A stretch of 64,000 nt of DNA from Puffinus mauretanicus (taxonomy: Eukaryota; Chordata; Aves; Procellariiformes; Procellariidae), in NCBI GenBank assembly GCA_023333565.1, contig JAJKFH010000374.1:2170001-2234000 (forward strand), written 5' to 3'. The position numbers and the translations under genes are program-made. Positions 1 to 13,144 of the stretch are shown here, one piece after another (the stretch's first letter is position 1; each line of letters starts with the position of its first letter). Below the pieces are notes generated by a model. That model did not search any database, had not been told where the DNA came from, and saw nothing but the letters and a program-made list of their open reading frames with translations.

Positions 1-3000
1 GGGAGAGGGAGATGGGGGGGTGAAGACAGAGTGGGATGCTGGAGTTGATCCCTTCTTCCACCCCTCTGGTGTGCGGGGCACTGTGCTGTCTCCAACCACC
101 CCCAAGGTCCCTGTGCCTGAACCTCTGGCCATGTCCAAAAGAAAAGACCACACTGCTTGGGGAGTAATTGTTGATAAAAAACCGCTTATGGCCCTTGCGG
201 GTACTTGGGCAAATGGTTTCATTACTGGTGGGCTGAGCCATAGCTGGGCAAACCCAGGAGATTTTGCTGTCTGAGGATTTCAAAGCCAAGTCTGGGCCAT
301 CATAGCAGGGCAAGAGCATCATTGCTGCACTTTCTGAGCTAATAATTGATAGATGTTTCTGTGCTGGGAGCTATATGTATACACACACATATGTATATGT
401 AAATGCATATATATACACACATATATAAAGCTGGACCCAGCCATGAGGGGTTTGTAATCCTGGGACATCTCAGTCCTCTCCATCACCCTGAGCTGTGCCA
501 GCTATACCTGCAGAGAAGGGGGCAGCCAGGCAGAGTCTGGGCAGGGAAACGCTCCCTTCCAGGTGGGCTTAGTAGGTCCCTGTCTGTGCAAGGGTCTGCT
601 GCAGGACAAGCCGTGGTCGCTGCTTCAGGCAGGGAGCGCTCGCTCTTGCCAGCCCCCGGTGCATGCAGCCCAACCGGCATCGGTGACCCAGCATCGGGGA
701 AGGTGTCCCGCTTGCCCTTTAGCAGCTCCACAGGAGCTTGGGAGTTTGTGATTGAAGCTGCAAAAGTTGTGTTTGTTCCCTTCTGCTGCGTTTCCCCCTC
801 GTGGGCGGGCAGTTTTCCCCCCATGCAGCCAGACTTGTCTTTGCAGAGGGATCCTTGCCCACAGCTTCCCTGCAGGAAGTCCTGCAGGAAACCACCCTCC
901 AACCGGTGCAACGGGCTGGGCCAATGTGCCCTGCATCTCCCCACGTCCGCAGGGCAGTCATCTTCTGCAGCCCCCAAGAAGCAGAGGGCAATGCTGGTGG
1001 TCCCTGCAGCTGGCTGCCATCCCCGCAGCCTCCCTACTGCCCATCGGCAGTGCCCGCTGCAGCCGGAGCCAGATCTTCTTTCCATACACGACGTTTTGCG
1101 TTACTGTCTGCTTGATGCTTTTATATGTATAGGCAGCCAAATTACATTTGCTTTGGGCAAAATGGCAAATGTGGACTTCTTTGGCCACGATGCCAGCAAA
1201 CCCTAACGCTGCTGGAATGTCGTGGTGTTATTTCCTTAAAAGTGATACTTAATTTGTCTGGCTTTTAAAGAGAAGGAAATGAAGGGAGCAATTTTGCTCT
1301 GAAATAACTGCAAGACATGCACTTATTCGAGTGGGTGGCTGTTGAAAAGTAGTCGCATTTATTTGTTGCCATGCCTGCAGACGGTGTCTGTCTGTCTGTC
1401 TCTCTGGTCCAATAGTTCTGAATTACGCAAGTGCAGGGAAAAACACCTGAAAAAAAATCACATTATTAAAATGCCTCTTTTTTTTTTTTTTTCAAGCACT
1501 TGCAAAAAGGGTTTCCAATCTTAAAAGATGGGGAGCCTCCAAACAAAAGAAATTTCTGCTGAAAGGTTTGACTGTGTCGCAAGGAGGTGTACCATGAGAA
1601 TGCCTCTTCAGCTATGATTATCGCGTCCCTAGGTGCTGTATCTTCTTCATATCCAAGTAGCCAACAATGTCAAAGTCATCTCTTGGTGGCAGTTCGAGTC
1701 TGCTGACCTGCATTTCCTCCATCTGAGCATTTTCCCTTATCATCTCCCTCTTGGAAGGAGCAGGGATGGGATGCTTTCTCCTGCCCCTGTCTTAGGTTAC
1801 TGTCCATGCAGGTTCCTGGAGAAAGTGGTCACTAAGATGACCTGGACAAGGTTATTTCTTTTGTGGAAATGAGATCCAAAAGAGTCTGAGTGTGGTTCAT
1901 CCCTTGCAGGAGGAGCTTTTTGCCCAGATGTTAGTGTCCCTCTGAAGGTGACGTGTCTGCTGGATCATCCATGGGATGGGCAGCTTGTCTCCGGATCCCA
2001 GCTCCTGGCAGGAGCTTTACAAAGCCCCATCTCCACAACACTGCCTCACCCAGGCTCTAGTGCCTCCCAAAACCCCTTATGGGCCCCCAGGGAGCGGTGA
2101 GGGTGCACCCGAAGCTTGGCAAAAGGTGTCCTTTGGCATGCGTAAGTGATGACAGCTGTCAGCAGCAAGGATGTAGGGACCAAGGAGGTGGCCTGCCCTT
2201 GCCTTTCATCTTGAGGTTGCCACGTCTCTGCAGGCTCCAGGGACATTTGCTGTGGCGCCCTGTGACGCCAGTGGGACTGTCTTCACAACCCCAAAGTGAA
2301 AGCCACCGTTGTCTTGCGACATGGGAGTCATCACATTGCGTTATAGCAACAGCTCTGCGGGGTCAGAGCTGCCCTGGGTTAGCAAACGGGCAGTGAAGCC
2401 GTTAGCGGTCGTGGCCCGGACGAGGCCGTTGGAGGTTCCCAGCGATGACCTCGGGGCTGAACGCGAAACCTTCCAACCCTCATGAGCGAAACAGGGAGCG
2501 AGTGGGCAGGCGGAGGAAGGGACCTTCCCCTTCTGAGTTCCTGGAAATGGTTTCCTTCCCCAGATGTTTTAATGACGTTTTGGGATTTCTGATGAAAACC
2601 ATGACAGGAAAGGTCACGTCCCCAAATCTGGAGCGGGGGGGAGTTCAGCTGGGGCAGGGGTTACAGCGCTCTGGGCTCCTGGGAAACCAATGCAGCAGCC
2701 GCCAGGCCTCGATGCAAGGATCAAAAGGAATAAAGAAAAAGGACCTCCCTGTGGACAAAGGAGACAATGAGCAGAGCTGAGGCATCGGACTGGCCTGTGT
2801 GGAAAAAGTCCCTCAGGAGAAGAAACCCAAAGCCCTTGGGAAAGGCCACCCCACCACCTCCAGCAGCGCCTCGCTCCTCTCCATCATGCCCCGCCACCCC
2901 ACCTCTCCTCCAGCTCCCCGTCTGCTCCCCAGGGTTTGACCGTCGGCATTAATGACCATTTTCCTCCACCCGTCTCCCTTGCCCTTCCTTGGCAGCACAC

Positions 3001-3552
3001 CCGCGCCATTTTCATCGTACAGGCCTGCACTCGCGTGCCACGTTTCTGCTTCTTGGCTGCGGTGTTCGCAGCAAGCCCGCTGGGCGTAGGTGTCAGAGCG
3101 ATGCGGCGATGCCCCATCGCAGCCGGAGGAGTGCAGGGCCCTGCGCCAGCGAAGGGGCTGCGCTCTTTGCCCCGGAGGGGTCAGGCCATGTATCCCCCCG
3201 GGACTGGCGTAAGGGAGAGCTTTAGCCCCGTGTGTGTGTGTTGGGTGCTGTAACAAATGTTCGGTGGTTGACCCTCTCTGTACCACCTGTTCTTCCCTCA
3301 TCGCCTTTGACTCGACTTCTCATCCGGCTCCTCATCACATTTTGTTCTGTGTTTTGCCCCCAGCAGGTCCAAGGATTAAATGCACCAAATCAAGTTGTCT
3401 TCAAAGTCAACGGTGTTCCCAAAAATCCCACATGGGTGACTGCCAAACCCAGGAAAGGGGAGGGAGTGGGGATAGTTGTGGGCCAAGTGTTGTGTGTAGG
3501 CCATGATCAGCTTGGGCAAGCTGGTGACCAGTTCTTTTTTTTTTCTCCCCAG
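1..3552 (+). other. CHST13 intron / upstream sequence, no exon recognised
   Basis: This is the sequence ahead of the last CHST13 exon. I looked for the preceding exon (expected in paralogues to encode a short stretch ending SPLQ-x-LY) and did not find it, so it probably lies before base 1. Contents are a TA/CA-rich microsatellite at about 377-428, a T homopolymer near 1479-1493, and GC-rich stretches at 500-1080 and 2800-3200. Long open frames there (for example 403-1206) have no recognisable domain and look like chance products of GC richness. Confidence 0.6.
377..428. repeat. TA/CA-rich microsatellite
   Basis: Alternating purine-pyrimidine sequence built from TATG, TATA and CACA units. It is an imperfect dinucleotide repeat inside the CHST13 intron. 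Confidence 0.7.
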
Positions 3553-4398
3553 TTTGAGCAGTCATCACTCCAGGTGGTTCACCAGCAGAGACGGGAGCTG
3601 TTGAGCAACATCTGCAACCGTTACACCCGCAAGCGGCGTCTCCTGCAGCCGGATGACTTGCGGCACTTGGTGGTGGATGACATGCACGGGCTGCTCTACT
3701 GCTACGTGCCCAAAGTGGCCTGCACTAACTGGAAGCGGGTGATGATGGTCCTGACGGGGCAAGGCAAGTACCGGGACCCGCTGGAAATCCCCGCCAATGA
3801 GGCCCACGTCTCGTCCAACCTGCGCACCCTCTCCGAGTACAGCATCCCCGAGATCAACCACCGCCTCCGCAGCTACCTCAAGTTCATCTTCGTGCGGGAG
3901 CCCTTTGAGCGCCTGGTCTCGGCGTACCGCAACAAATTCACCCGCAGCTACAACACGGCCTTCCACAAGCGCTACGGGACCAAGATCATCCGGCGGCACC
4001 GGCAGGAGCCCAGCGACAAGGCCCTGGAGCGCGGGGATGACGTGCGCTTTGAGGAGTTTGTCTACTACCTGCTGGATCCACGGACACAGCGGGAGGAGCC
4101 CTTCAACGAGCACTGGGAGCGGGTGCACTCGCTCTGCCACCCCTGCATCGTCCACTATGATGTGGTGGGCAAGTACGAGACCTTGGCCGAAGATGCCAAC
4201 TACATCCTCCAGTTGGTTGGGGCCGACACGAGCGTCAAGTTCCCGTCTTCATCCAAGACCACCAGGACGACAGACGACATGACGGCCCAGTTCTTCCAGG
4301 ACATTAGCCCTTTCTACCAAAGGAGACTCTTTAATTTATACAAAATGGACTACTTGCTCTTCAATTACTCCATCCCCTCGTATCTCCGCATCCGATGA
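3553..4398 (+). CDS. CHST13: CHST13, last coding exon (chondroitin 4-O-sulfotransferase 3), 3' partial gene
   Basis: This exon encodes the last 281 residues of a Golgi type II carbohydrate sulfotransferase (HNK-1/CHST11-12-13 family), which moves sulfate from PAPS to position 4 of GalNAc in chondroitin. It opens in phase 0 after a strong acceptor (long T tract, then CTCCCCAG) and ends at TGA 4396-4398. Exon residues 52-62 ([11 protein letters not shown]) form the 5'-phosphosulfate-binding loop. Residues about 114-129 ([16 protein letters not shown]) form the 3'-phosphate-binding motif. [17 protein letters not shown] and a C-terminal NYS sequon are also family-typical. The ending [18 protein letters not shown] matches remembered human CHST13 better than CHST11, whose tail reads differently, so I assign CHST13. 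The cytoplasmic tail, signal anchor and short stem are encoded upstream and were not found in this window. The codons are GC-rich at third positions, unlike the flanking intron. Confidence 0.93.
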   Translation, partial: FEQSSLQVVHQQRRELLSNICNRYTRKRRLLQPDDLRHLVVDDMHGLLYCYVPKVACTNWKRVMMVLTGQGKYRDPLEIPANEAHVSSNLRTLSEYSIPEINHRLRSYLKFIFVREPFERLVSAYRNKFTRSYNTAFHKRYGTKIIRRHRQEPSDKALERGDDVRFEEFVYYLLDPRTQREEPFNEHWERVHSLCHPCIVHYDVVGKYETLAEDANYILQLVGADTSVKFPSSSKTTRTTDDMTAQFFQDISPFYQRRLFNLYKMDYLLFNYSIPSYLRIR

Positions 4399-4880
4399 GG
4401 CAGGGGCTGGGGGGAGAGGTGAGGGAGAGCTGGGTAACTCTCATTCTTGCCACAATTCCTCTCCTCCCACCCTGTGCTCATCTCTTGGTTGACTTCTCCC
4501 CCGTGCCCTCTGCGTTATGGTCTGCTCCACATCCTGATGCCTTGTTCATGCATGGTCTGGAAGGAGGACACCTCTTAAAACACTGGGGCTGGAGCTTTTC
4601 CTTCCCTTTCCCTCCCAGCCTTCAACATCTAGAGGCGATGGTGGTGGGACTGGACACTGCTGGGTAGGAGGGCTTGCCTTGGCTGGGGACTTTCTTTTAA
4701 CTAAGAGACTCCTCTGTAGATCCAAGTCTTGGGAAGGCTCCTTTTTCGGGCAGGATCCCTTCAGGTCTTTTTCCTCTTTACGGGGCTGTTTGGCGGCAGA
4801 CATGGCGTCTCGGGGGGCAGGGTGGAGTGTGTCAGAGACTTGCATAGAACCAGAAATAAAGCAATAATTTAATGTAAGTT
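4399..4880 (+). other. CHST13: CHST13 3'UTR
   Basis: This is the untranslated tail between the TGA stop and the poly(A) region. It contains no open frame resembling a known domain. The downstream end is inferred from the AATAAA at 4855 plus a typical 15-25 nt cleavage distance. Confidence 0.7.
4855..4860 (+). terminator. CHST13: CHST13 poly(A) signal AATAAA
   Basis: A canonical AATAAA lies about 457 nt after the CHST13 stop. It is followed by a T-rich stretch (GTAAGTTTTTCCTTTC) that can serve as the downstream element. It is the first canonical hexamer after the stop that I noticed. Confidence 0.75.
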
Positions 4881-5569
4881 TTTCCTTTCATTTAAAATTG
4901 CTCCCACCTTTTATTTTCGCCTTGTTCTCCTCCCTCCTCCTCCAGCTTCCTGCGCCATCCCCCATTGCTGGGGAAGGCAGTTGTGTGTTACTGTGACCAC
5001 GCATTTCTCCCTGACAAAGCCTGGAGGGCTTTTTTGTTCCTCTCCTTCCACGTGCTCTCGGTTGGGATGCAGAATACTCCAAAGAGAGAGAGAGGAGCAG
5101 GTTTGCAGCAGGTATGGGCTGATAGAGACACAGTGCTTTCTCCTGAACTACAACAGCAGAGCGCTCAGTGCCTCTGCGTGTGTGTGTGTCTCTGGATTTC
5201 TGGTCAAATCCAATAAATCCAGGTCCCACACCTCCTGATTTTTAAGAGCAGGCGATAACTGTTTTGCAAATCCGTATGTATAGCATGGGTGCAGGTGTCT
5301 GCTCAGATGAAATCACGTCATCCACGGTGTCCTGCCCATGGCCCCGCTGGGCTGGCAGGACCCAGCTGGCAGCACCGGCTTCTCGTCCCCTGCCACCTGT
5401 GCGCAGCCAGTGCCTCCCACGTGGGGTGGCCACATTGCACCAGGGGACAGAGAAAGGTGCTGGGGCAGGTTTGAGTTATAAAGCGCTTTGGGAAGCGCTG
5501 TGTGGGATGTGGGAGACCGCTCTGGCAATGAAAAGGTGATGCCGGACTGGGAAGACCAGAGAAGAGGAA

Positions 5570-5640
5570 TGTGTGTGTGTGTCTGTGTCCCTGTGTGTGT
5601 GCACGCATGCACGCATCTGTGTGTGTGTATGCACTTGTGT
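5570..5640. repeat. TG-rich microsatellite
   Basis: Interrupted GT/TG runs with GCAC and GCAT interruptions, typical of a decayed dinucleotide repeat. Confidence 0.75.
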
Positions 5641-7189
5641 ACGAGGAAAAAATTGCGAATAAAAATGGGGACAGAGACACCTAGAGGAAAATTCCCCATT
5701 GCCTGGCTAGCTTTGGACAATTCATTCCTTGAAGAAGAAATGGGGAGGAGGGTGCAAAACACAAAAGAAAATTACAAACCCAGTCCTAGGATTTTAAATT
5801 AAAACCAGTCCAAGGAGCTGTATTTCTTTAAAACCATATTTCAGTCTTTCCTCTTTTCTGTTCGGCTTTGGCTCGGTGGCTGCCTTTGTAAATAAACACG
5901 TCGGTAATAGATGCTGTAGAGCGTGTCTGCTGGCTCGGCTGCGAACGCTTGACTTATTAGTGCAATACAATGGGAGGTTTTATAAAACCCCAGTGCTCTC
6001 AGGCTCTTTTAAAAAATAATGTTTTCATCTAACAGCTTTGGGCTGTTATATCTTAACCTTCTTCCTCTCTGCCTCTGACTGGCACCTATATGTTGACACT
6101 CCCTCCTTGGTTGCTCCGTTTGGAGATTGGGTTTAGCAAAGCAATGAAAAAGAGAAGTAAATAAAATTGCTGGTGATCCTGTCAGTCTGACTGATTCTCC
6201 TAATCTGGACTGGAGATCTCGCGGAAATGGCCTTTCTCGTGCTATCTTAGTATCTCCCCGTCCAGCTGAAACTCAAAGCACAACAACAGATTATATGATG
6301 CAACAAATTTCATCTGCAGCGTTCAGGCTTGGAGCGCATTCCTCCTGCTTTCTCAGGAGTCTCGCGTTCCCCGCTTAGCACTGCCTCTGCTTGGAAAAAT
6401 CATTGTTCAAGTCACCACAAGCTCTTTTCATTGCTTTTGGTCATGAATCATAATTTGGGGTCAGATTCAGAATCACAAAGGGATGGATTTTTGGATGGAT
6501 TTCTCTTTTTTTTCTTTTCCTAAATACCGTTCCCTGCAGGTAGCTCTTTGCCACTCACTGTGCCATCAGCTTTTAAGACAGATACACAGACTCTCTTCCC
6601 CATCGTTCTGTCTGGGGGTGTTTAGGCAATATCTGGCTGGCTGGGAGCCCCTTTGGGCTCTCTTTAGTGTGAAAGCGAGGGAACAGCACACTCCGGGCTT
6701 TGTCTTTTAGCCAGCTGGTTTCTAACATTTCCTGCAATGGTGGCGATTTGGAGAGAGTCCCGGTTGTGATGGCTATTTGATCGGCAGCCTGTCCCCTGGC
6801 ATCCGCATCAGACCTGACCCGTTGCCCCAAACAACAGCAAAGCCACACCAGTACGGAGTGAAAGCAGCCCTCCAGCCCCAGGCACTGTCTGCTAAGGACA
6901 ATACCCTGCTGAGATTTGGTCTGTAACAGGGTGCCTTTTGGGTCACGTAGGACCTTTGGAAATACCCACCTTTGGGATTTTTCTAAAAAAAAAAAAATCA
7001 ACCAACAGCCACAATCCAACCCATTTAGGTCACATCCTTGGCTTTCCCCCTGCCTAAATACCGCTTTCCGAAGCAAAACCTGCCCGTGCAAACAGAAAAT
7101 GGCCACTTTGTATTTCTGAAGCAACTGCCTTCAGCCTGGGTTGGAGCTTTCCGGACCTGGAAACGCTTTGCCCGTGCCAAAGCCCAGCA

Positions 7190-7270
7190 GCAGCAGCCGG
7201 GGCCGGGCCGGGCCGGGGGGCTGCGGGGCCGCCCCCGGCGCTGGGCAGCCCCGGCCCCTCTCCGGCACGC
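7190..7270. other. Short GC-rich/CpG-rich patch
   Basis: About 80 bp are almost entirely G+C with repeated GGGCC units. It is too short for a convincing CpG island, and no gene start follows it on either strand that I can recognise. Confidence 0.4.
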
Positions 7271-8934
7271 ATCGAAAAACGCTGCAGGACTGGAGCAAAG
7301 CGGAGTTACGAGGACACCGTGTGACTGGTGATCCCAACTACAAGCATTTTAATTTCCTGTAAGACTTCAGGTGCTGGGAACCATTTCTCTGAAAGGCTCC
7401 TGGTTGATTTTGGGGGTTTTTTTAGCTGTTCACTGCATCTCTTTTTCTTGCCAGAGCAAATACCAAGGTATTCTAGGCCACCTCTAAAGTGTAATTGGCT
7501 TTGGTTTTCTCCTCTACTTGAGATTGGGAATGTGGTAGCACCTGATGTGCAAGAAGGGCTTGAAAAGCAAAGAGATTCCCAGGGACTGCCCCCCAGGAGG
7601 ACGGAGCAGGGCGTCATCCCCTCAGCCCTGCCCGAGCACCCCGCTGTGAGTGGGGAGTGTTTCCAGGAGGAAGATGGTGGTCCGGTGATGAAGAGCGTGA
7701 ATACACAGCCAGGATCCCGAGCAGGACCAAAACACAGCCCTGTTTCTTAGTGGCAATGGGGCTTTGGTGCAGCTGCCCTGCAGGGCCACATACCGTGTAC
7801 TGCGCTGCATTTTGGCCAAGGTTTGATGATGAGCGGAGGTGAAGACTCTTCTCGAGCAGCCTTGTGACAAACGAGGCGAAGACAGGACCAACCATCCCAC
7901 CAGGAACGAGCACAGCTGCTGTCACCTGGAGAAAGAGCAAAGGGATAACCCCAAGGGCAGCAGGGGCATTTCTACCTGTGCATGGACTTCTTTTGGTGCC
8001 CTTACATACAAGCTTTACACTGCCAAAAAAAACCCCCAACTTGGTATTTCTGCAGAGAAATAAACCCTCCTTGCAGGGCTGGTGCCCAGCGATAAGCATG
8101 GCCATTACCCGCCATGGCCCCACACTGAGCTCCCGCACCCGGGGAGTGCCGGGAGGAGCTGGGCTGGGGGACAAGGAGGGGATGTCCCATGGCAAAGCTG
8201 GAGGTGCTGGTGGCTGCCAGAGCAGCCAGCTGAGAGCACTGGGGTGTCCACACTGCAATAAGTGCACCGACCCTGCCAAAAGGAGCAGAGGCACCCGAGC
8301 GAGTGTGGCTGCAATTAGACACCTACCCCATAACCAAGCAGCTCGTCCGCCGGGGTGCGCGGGGCCGGGCACCGTGCCTCGCTGGCCAGGCAGCGCCATT
8401 TTCTGCCCAGGCTGGAGTCCTCAGTGCCGCTTTGGCAGCGATGGGTTGGGGCAGGAGGACCAGGGTGGCCGAGGGACAGCCGCCGTGGCCAGCGCTGCCA
8501 AGGTCACCCCGGCTTGGCAACGGGAGCCCAAAGACAAACGGAAAAATCCAAGTTAGATGTGACGATTGCACACGGCTCAGCCTCAGGCAAGGAATAACCT
8601 TGCAAACTCTATTTAAACCCTTCCTTCCTCATCCCCCCCATCAAGTGCCTACAAAATAATAAATAATTAAAGAAACAAAACATGGCTGTTGCCATATGAA
8701 GTAGCGTTCAGACTTCTGAGTCGCAGAGTGTGTGTGTGTCACGCAGCCAACATGGGGCGAGTGCACCATGGGAGCGCTCAGCAAGGGGCTCGGGGGGCAA
8801 GCGCCCACCCTGCCACGTTGGCCCTGGGGTTCGGTGTGAGGCTTGGGAGCTGCTGGGGAGCTCTCAGTGCACCAAGGATGCAAAAAACAAGTAAGAACAG
8901 CCTCACTTTGATATGTCCATGTGTGCACACATAT

Positions 8935-9205
8935 ACAACGTAAATAATGATTATATTATAATGTATAATAGAATTATTGCAAATAACTGAAATATTTACA
9001 GGTGATAAAACATGCATTATATGTAATATGTATATGTGTATAAAGTATGTATTACAAGAATTAAACAGCATTTATGATTGTACTTACGTATTATATGTTG
9101 AGTGATTATATTTGTATATGACTGTAATATTTAATAGCCATTTCGTTTATGTATGTCTACATAGGTGTGTGTGTACAACATCGTATTTATTATATAAACG
9201 CACAC
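8935..9205. other. AT-rich low-complexity block
   Basis: Composition changes sharply to TA/TG/AT-rich sequence (TATAAT, TATATG, ATTTAT words) between GC-rich neighbours. No gene is visible. Confidence 0.65.
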
Positions 9206-12200
9206 ATACCCCTTCCTGCAATGTTGAGCGTTGCCACAGTCCAACGTGGCTTAGCAGCTAATGGCAAGCCGGCCCCTTCCTCCGAGTGCCGCTAACAGCT
9301 CTGCTTGCTCCAGCCTTGGGAGCACGGCGGGCACTTCGCTTGTGCTGTGGGTATTTCATGCTGCTGGCCCCATCCCTGGTGGCCCATGTGAAGCTGTTGA
9401 GTTTCTCCTTCCAGTGGAACAAAACTGAGCTTCAGCGATAGGGAGGTTTCCTTCCAGAGCTCGCTGTGCACTACAGATTGGGTTGTTTACCAGCTGGAGG
9501 ATTAAATAGACTTCCATTGAAGGGAAGAAAAAATATGTAAGTGTTTTCAAGTATGTCTTGGAAGCGGTGTCTCGCTTGAAGGAGGCTTCTCAGACTTGCT
9601 TGTGTTTGCTGGCTGGCACTTCACTTGTCCCTAGTAAGGATGCTGCATCTCGCACAGAGTTGAGTTTCTGGAAAAATACTGTATTAGGATGGAGGCAGTG
9701 AGTGGAAGCTGGGGGGGGAGAAAAATAAATACTTTGACTATGCCTGAAAACAAACCCCTGCTCCCATCTCTCTCTACAGCTGGTGACAGCCCCTTCTTTG
9801 CTTGCAAAGAGAAACCGTTCTGCACCCAGTAATGAGGGAGCCCCTGACCGACCTTCCTCCCCGATGCGGCTGGGATGTCCCTGAGGTCCCAGCAGCCACC
9901 CCAGCACCCAGCACCCCAACATGCTAGGCTTGCGGTGGTGCAGGGCAGGCACCCACTCCCTCCCAAACTCCAATGCCCTTCCTCAGCCCCCATCCCACAA
10001 CACTGACATGAAACTGAGATTTAGTTTATTGGGGGACAACTAGTGGCTGATCTCAGGAGTAAGCCTAAACTGCACTGCTAATACAGTGTGAAGCAAAAAC
10101 AAGGGAGATAAAAAAAAATAAATTTTACATTTTTTCACTGCCTCCCACTACAGCCTGGATCAGCTGGCTGATGGCTGCACAGAGCTTGGAGGATTCAGCA
10201 CAAAGCACTTTTTTATCTGCTTTATTCAAAACCAGCCAGTCTCATTCTTCTGCCGACGCTCCACATTTGACTTTATTCCCCCAAGAGATTAAAGCAAGGT
10301 AAGCCTTCAACTGGGATCTCGCAGCATTTGATGGGTTTCTCAGTCGAGGGCAAGCGCTGAGCCCAAATGGGCAGGTCAGCAGCCAAGGACTAAAGAGCAG
10401 CAGGAAAGGAGCTCTCTTCTCCCACCTCTTCCTTTTTACGGACGTTGCTTATTTGGGAGCTGTAAGGACTAAATACAAATAAAAGTTACTGTCAGCTCAA
10501 ACGGAGATGCTGGTGACTGTGGCAGGGTGGCTACAACCCAGTGAAAAGCTGGGCACGTAATGACGCAGACACAGCAGCAGGGAAGCCAGGCCCACCGCTG
10601 GCAGTGACTTTCCTGCTGGGTTAGATTAAAGACAGAAATCACTATGAAATGTCCACACCCCTTCTGGGCTCTGCTACCCACACAGGTTTGCTCTGAAGCT
10701 ATGTGAATTCTGTGAAGGAAAAGGGAGGAAAGCAACCCCCTCCCCAAAACTCCTCCCCCAAACCACCACAGGGAGCATAAAACGAGGTAGGGCCTGCTGT
10801 GATGTACTGAAAGCTCTTAAAAGCTGAGGATCCAGCAGGCGTTTGAACACCAAATCTCTGCTTTTAAGGGGAGGGAAGGGGGACGATGCCTGGACAACTC
10901 AGTGGCTTCTCGCCCTGCGGGGCCGGGGCTGCGCTCGGGGCCTCCGAGGCAGGCGGTGCCGGGGGGGGGAGCGGCGCTGCCCGCTCACTGAGGGGCTGGG
11001 GGTGCTTTCTTGGAGGAGCAGGTTCAGATGGACCTACAGGAACACTGATCCAAGCCGTGCTCCAGGGTTACACATAACCTTTGTTAGCAAAAGCCCTTTC
11101 TCATTTGCACAGGGAAAGAAAGAAAAGGAGGAAGGAGAAAGAGTAAACAGGCTGAACAGCCAAATAGCTAGCCTCTCGCTGCCCTTAAAAAAAAAAGAAA
11201 AAAAAAATCCCCTTTTATTGAAACCGTTTCCTTTGGTTATATCATTTCTCTTGAGGCTGGAAGCAATTTTCAGTCTTAAGTGCGTTCCCTGCACTAAGTG
11301 CCTGGGCACGAGGCTGATGCTTGGCTGCCCACCAAGGGGTACCCCAGAGAACAGCGTGTCTTGCTGTGCCCTGTGTAATCTCCCCACATCGGCTCATAGT
11401 CCCGACGCCTCTTGCAAGGGGGGAAACCCCAAGCCTAGCAAGGGCAAGGCGCAGCAGAGGTCACCCTGGGCCAGCTGGGTCCTGCAAGTAGGACACAGAT
11501 GGCATCCATTACGTGTTCCCATCCCTGACCTCTGTCAACAGCGACAACTAGAATAAGCTGAGCTCTGCCCAGAAATCCCCCGATGAAGGGACGCACCAGT
11601 GCCCAGGCTTTGTTGCAATCGTGTGGCAGAGGAGCAGCGTGTTGGGCACTGGGAATTGATGCTGGAGGAGAGTGACTGGGTCCCTTGCACCAGCCACAGG
11701 CTCCAGTCTGGGGCTTTTGGGGGACTGGAGGGAGCAGGGGCAAAGCTGTGCTATTAAGAGTTTCACATGCCCGGGACCCTGCAGAGGGCTGGGGTGTCCT
11801 CAGCAGTTTGGCCTTCAGATCAGCCTTACCTTATTCACGTCAGCAGCAAAAGCATCAAGGTCTGGAGAGGACCTCTCCAAGGCAGCGGGGACACGCAGCA
11901 AGGAGGAGAAAAGATGGTGTTGAGGCAGGAGGAGTTATTTGCTAGGACTGCTCAAGCCAGCGCCAAATCAGAGCTAATAAAGGTTTACAAAATAAAACGC
12001 TAAGCTCAAGTTATTAAAATATACATGTAGGTATCTCTTAATGCAGCCCCCTCGAACTGGGACCGGCAATTAGACGCTTGCCTTGCTTTCCCCGCAAGCC
12101 CCCTCAGCCACTGCTGCTACTGCAATTATCACACGTGGGTGCTCGGGGCCGACGGCGGCGCAGCCAGCAGAGCTGACAGCACACAGGCTGCAGAGAGAGA

Positions 12201-13144
12201 TAAAGCAGCGAGGCCCGAGGCGGGGGGAACGTGTGCTCAAATGCTGAAATCTCCCCCGCCAGGAAGCTGGTGTGTGCACGCTCCCCAGCTCAGCCGGCAT
12301 GGGGTAATTTATCCTTCGTAACAAAAAAAGGAAGAGGAGGCTTGGAGAGAGGGGAGGCGACAGGTTAGTTTTTTTCAGGGAGTGCTTTTCCCCACGCCTG
12401 GCATCCCAGAGCTGAACAGCTTTTGCTGTTAGGGACCTTCAGCCATGTCTTGATCCTGTGCAGAGGCCTCAGCTCTGCAGCAGCTTGGGGAGATTAGAGC
12501 AGCAGCAGGAGCAAAGAAACACCCGAGGCCAGCAGGCACCCAACACAGCTCAGATTTAAGAGTTTAAGAGGTGGCAGGTCCTTGAACAAAGTGTCTGTCT
12601 GCCATCAGGCAGGTGGACTTGACCTCCCCCTTTCCCTGCTCCAACACGTACAAAGGCAAATTATTATTAAAGTTGAGGCCCAGAGGCATTTTTCAAAGGT
12701 TTGATCCATGCCCTCAACTCCTGACTCTTTGATTTCAGCGAGAATCATCTGCTTTCAGCCCCACGTGCCTCCCTGAAGCATTCCTGGTAAGGCAACATAG
12801 CCACCCTGGAGCGAGGACGTAAGGAGTCATTTGCCAAATCCTCATGCCAAATCCTCACCCAGCCCAACACGGTCCTTACGCACACACACAGATTCTAGAC
12901 TTGCTGCAGAGCAACTGTTAATGAGTAGATGGCAACTGCGGGAGAGGGAATGGGCTTTAATTCTAACCTGAAACATGTGGGCTGCAAAAGGCTGCTTTTG
13001 GTTAGGAAACACTGATTTTCCTGAAGCCTATTAAAATTATGTTGTCCAACCCTGAATGGATGAGAAAGTGAGCAAGAAGTTCTACCTGACAAGTTTGAAC
13101 TAGAAACAGGCAGAGCCATGGCAAGAAAAAACAACCCCCAAATC

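Larger units (their letters stand above)
4881..13144. other. Intergenic gap between convergent CHST13 and SLC41A3
   Basis: No exon or RNA gene could be supported here. The gap holds a TG-rich microsatellite (5570-5640), a very GC-rich patch at about 7190-7270 (repeated CCGGG units), a second GC-rich patch near 10905-10995, GC-rich sequence at 8090-8530 that leaves long chance frames, and an AT-rich block at 8935-9205. Segment 5870-6060 is AT-rich, with TAAT and TTTAAA words, and could be a non-coding regulatory element, but nothing visible proves this. Confidence 0.55.

Noticed and set aside
403..1206. 267-residue open frame on the + strand, with several overlapping frames
   Set aside because: The translation is low in hydrophobic patterning, rich in S, P, R and C as expected for GC-rich non-coding DNA, shows no domain, and overlaps frames of similar length in other phases.
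3365..3435. Exon-like block after CCCCCAG upstream of the last CHST13 exon
   Set aside because: No similarity to the expected CHST13/CHST11 stem region (SPLQ-x-LY) and only a weak donor. Treated as intron.
3565..4155. 196-residue minus-strand frame opposite the CHST13 exon
   Set aside because: Shadow of the GC-rich CHST13 coding frame.
7864..8556. 230-residue + frame and an overlapping 261-residue - frame
   Set aside because: Both arise from the GC-rich intergenic stretch. There is no recognisable domain, no splice context, and composition is typical of chance frames.
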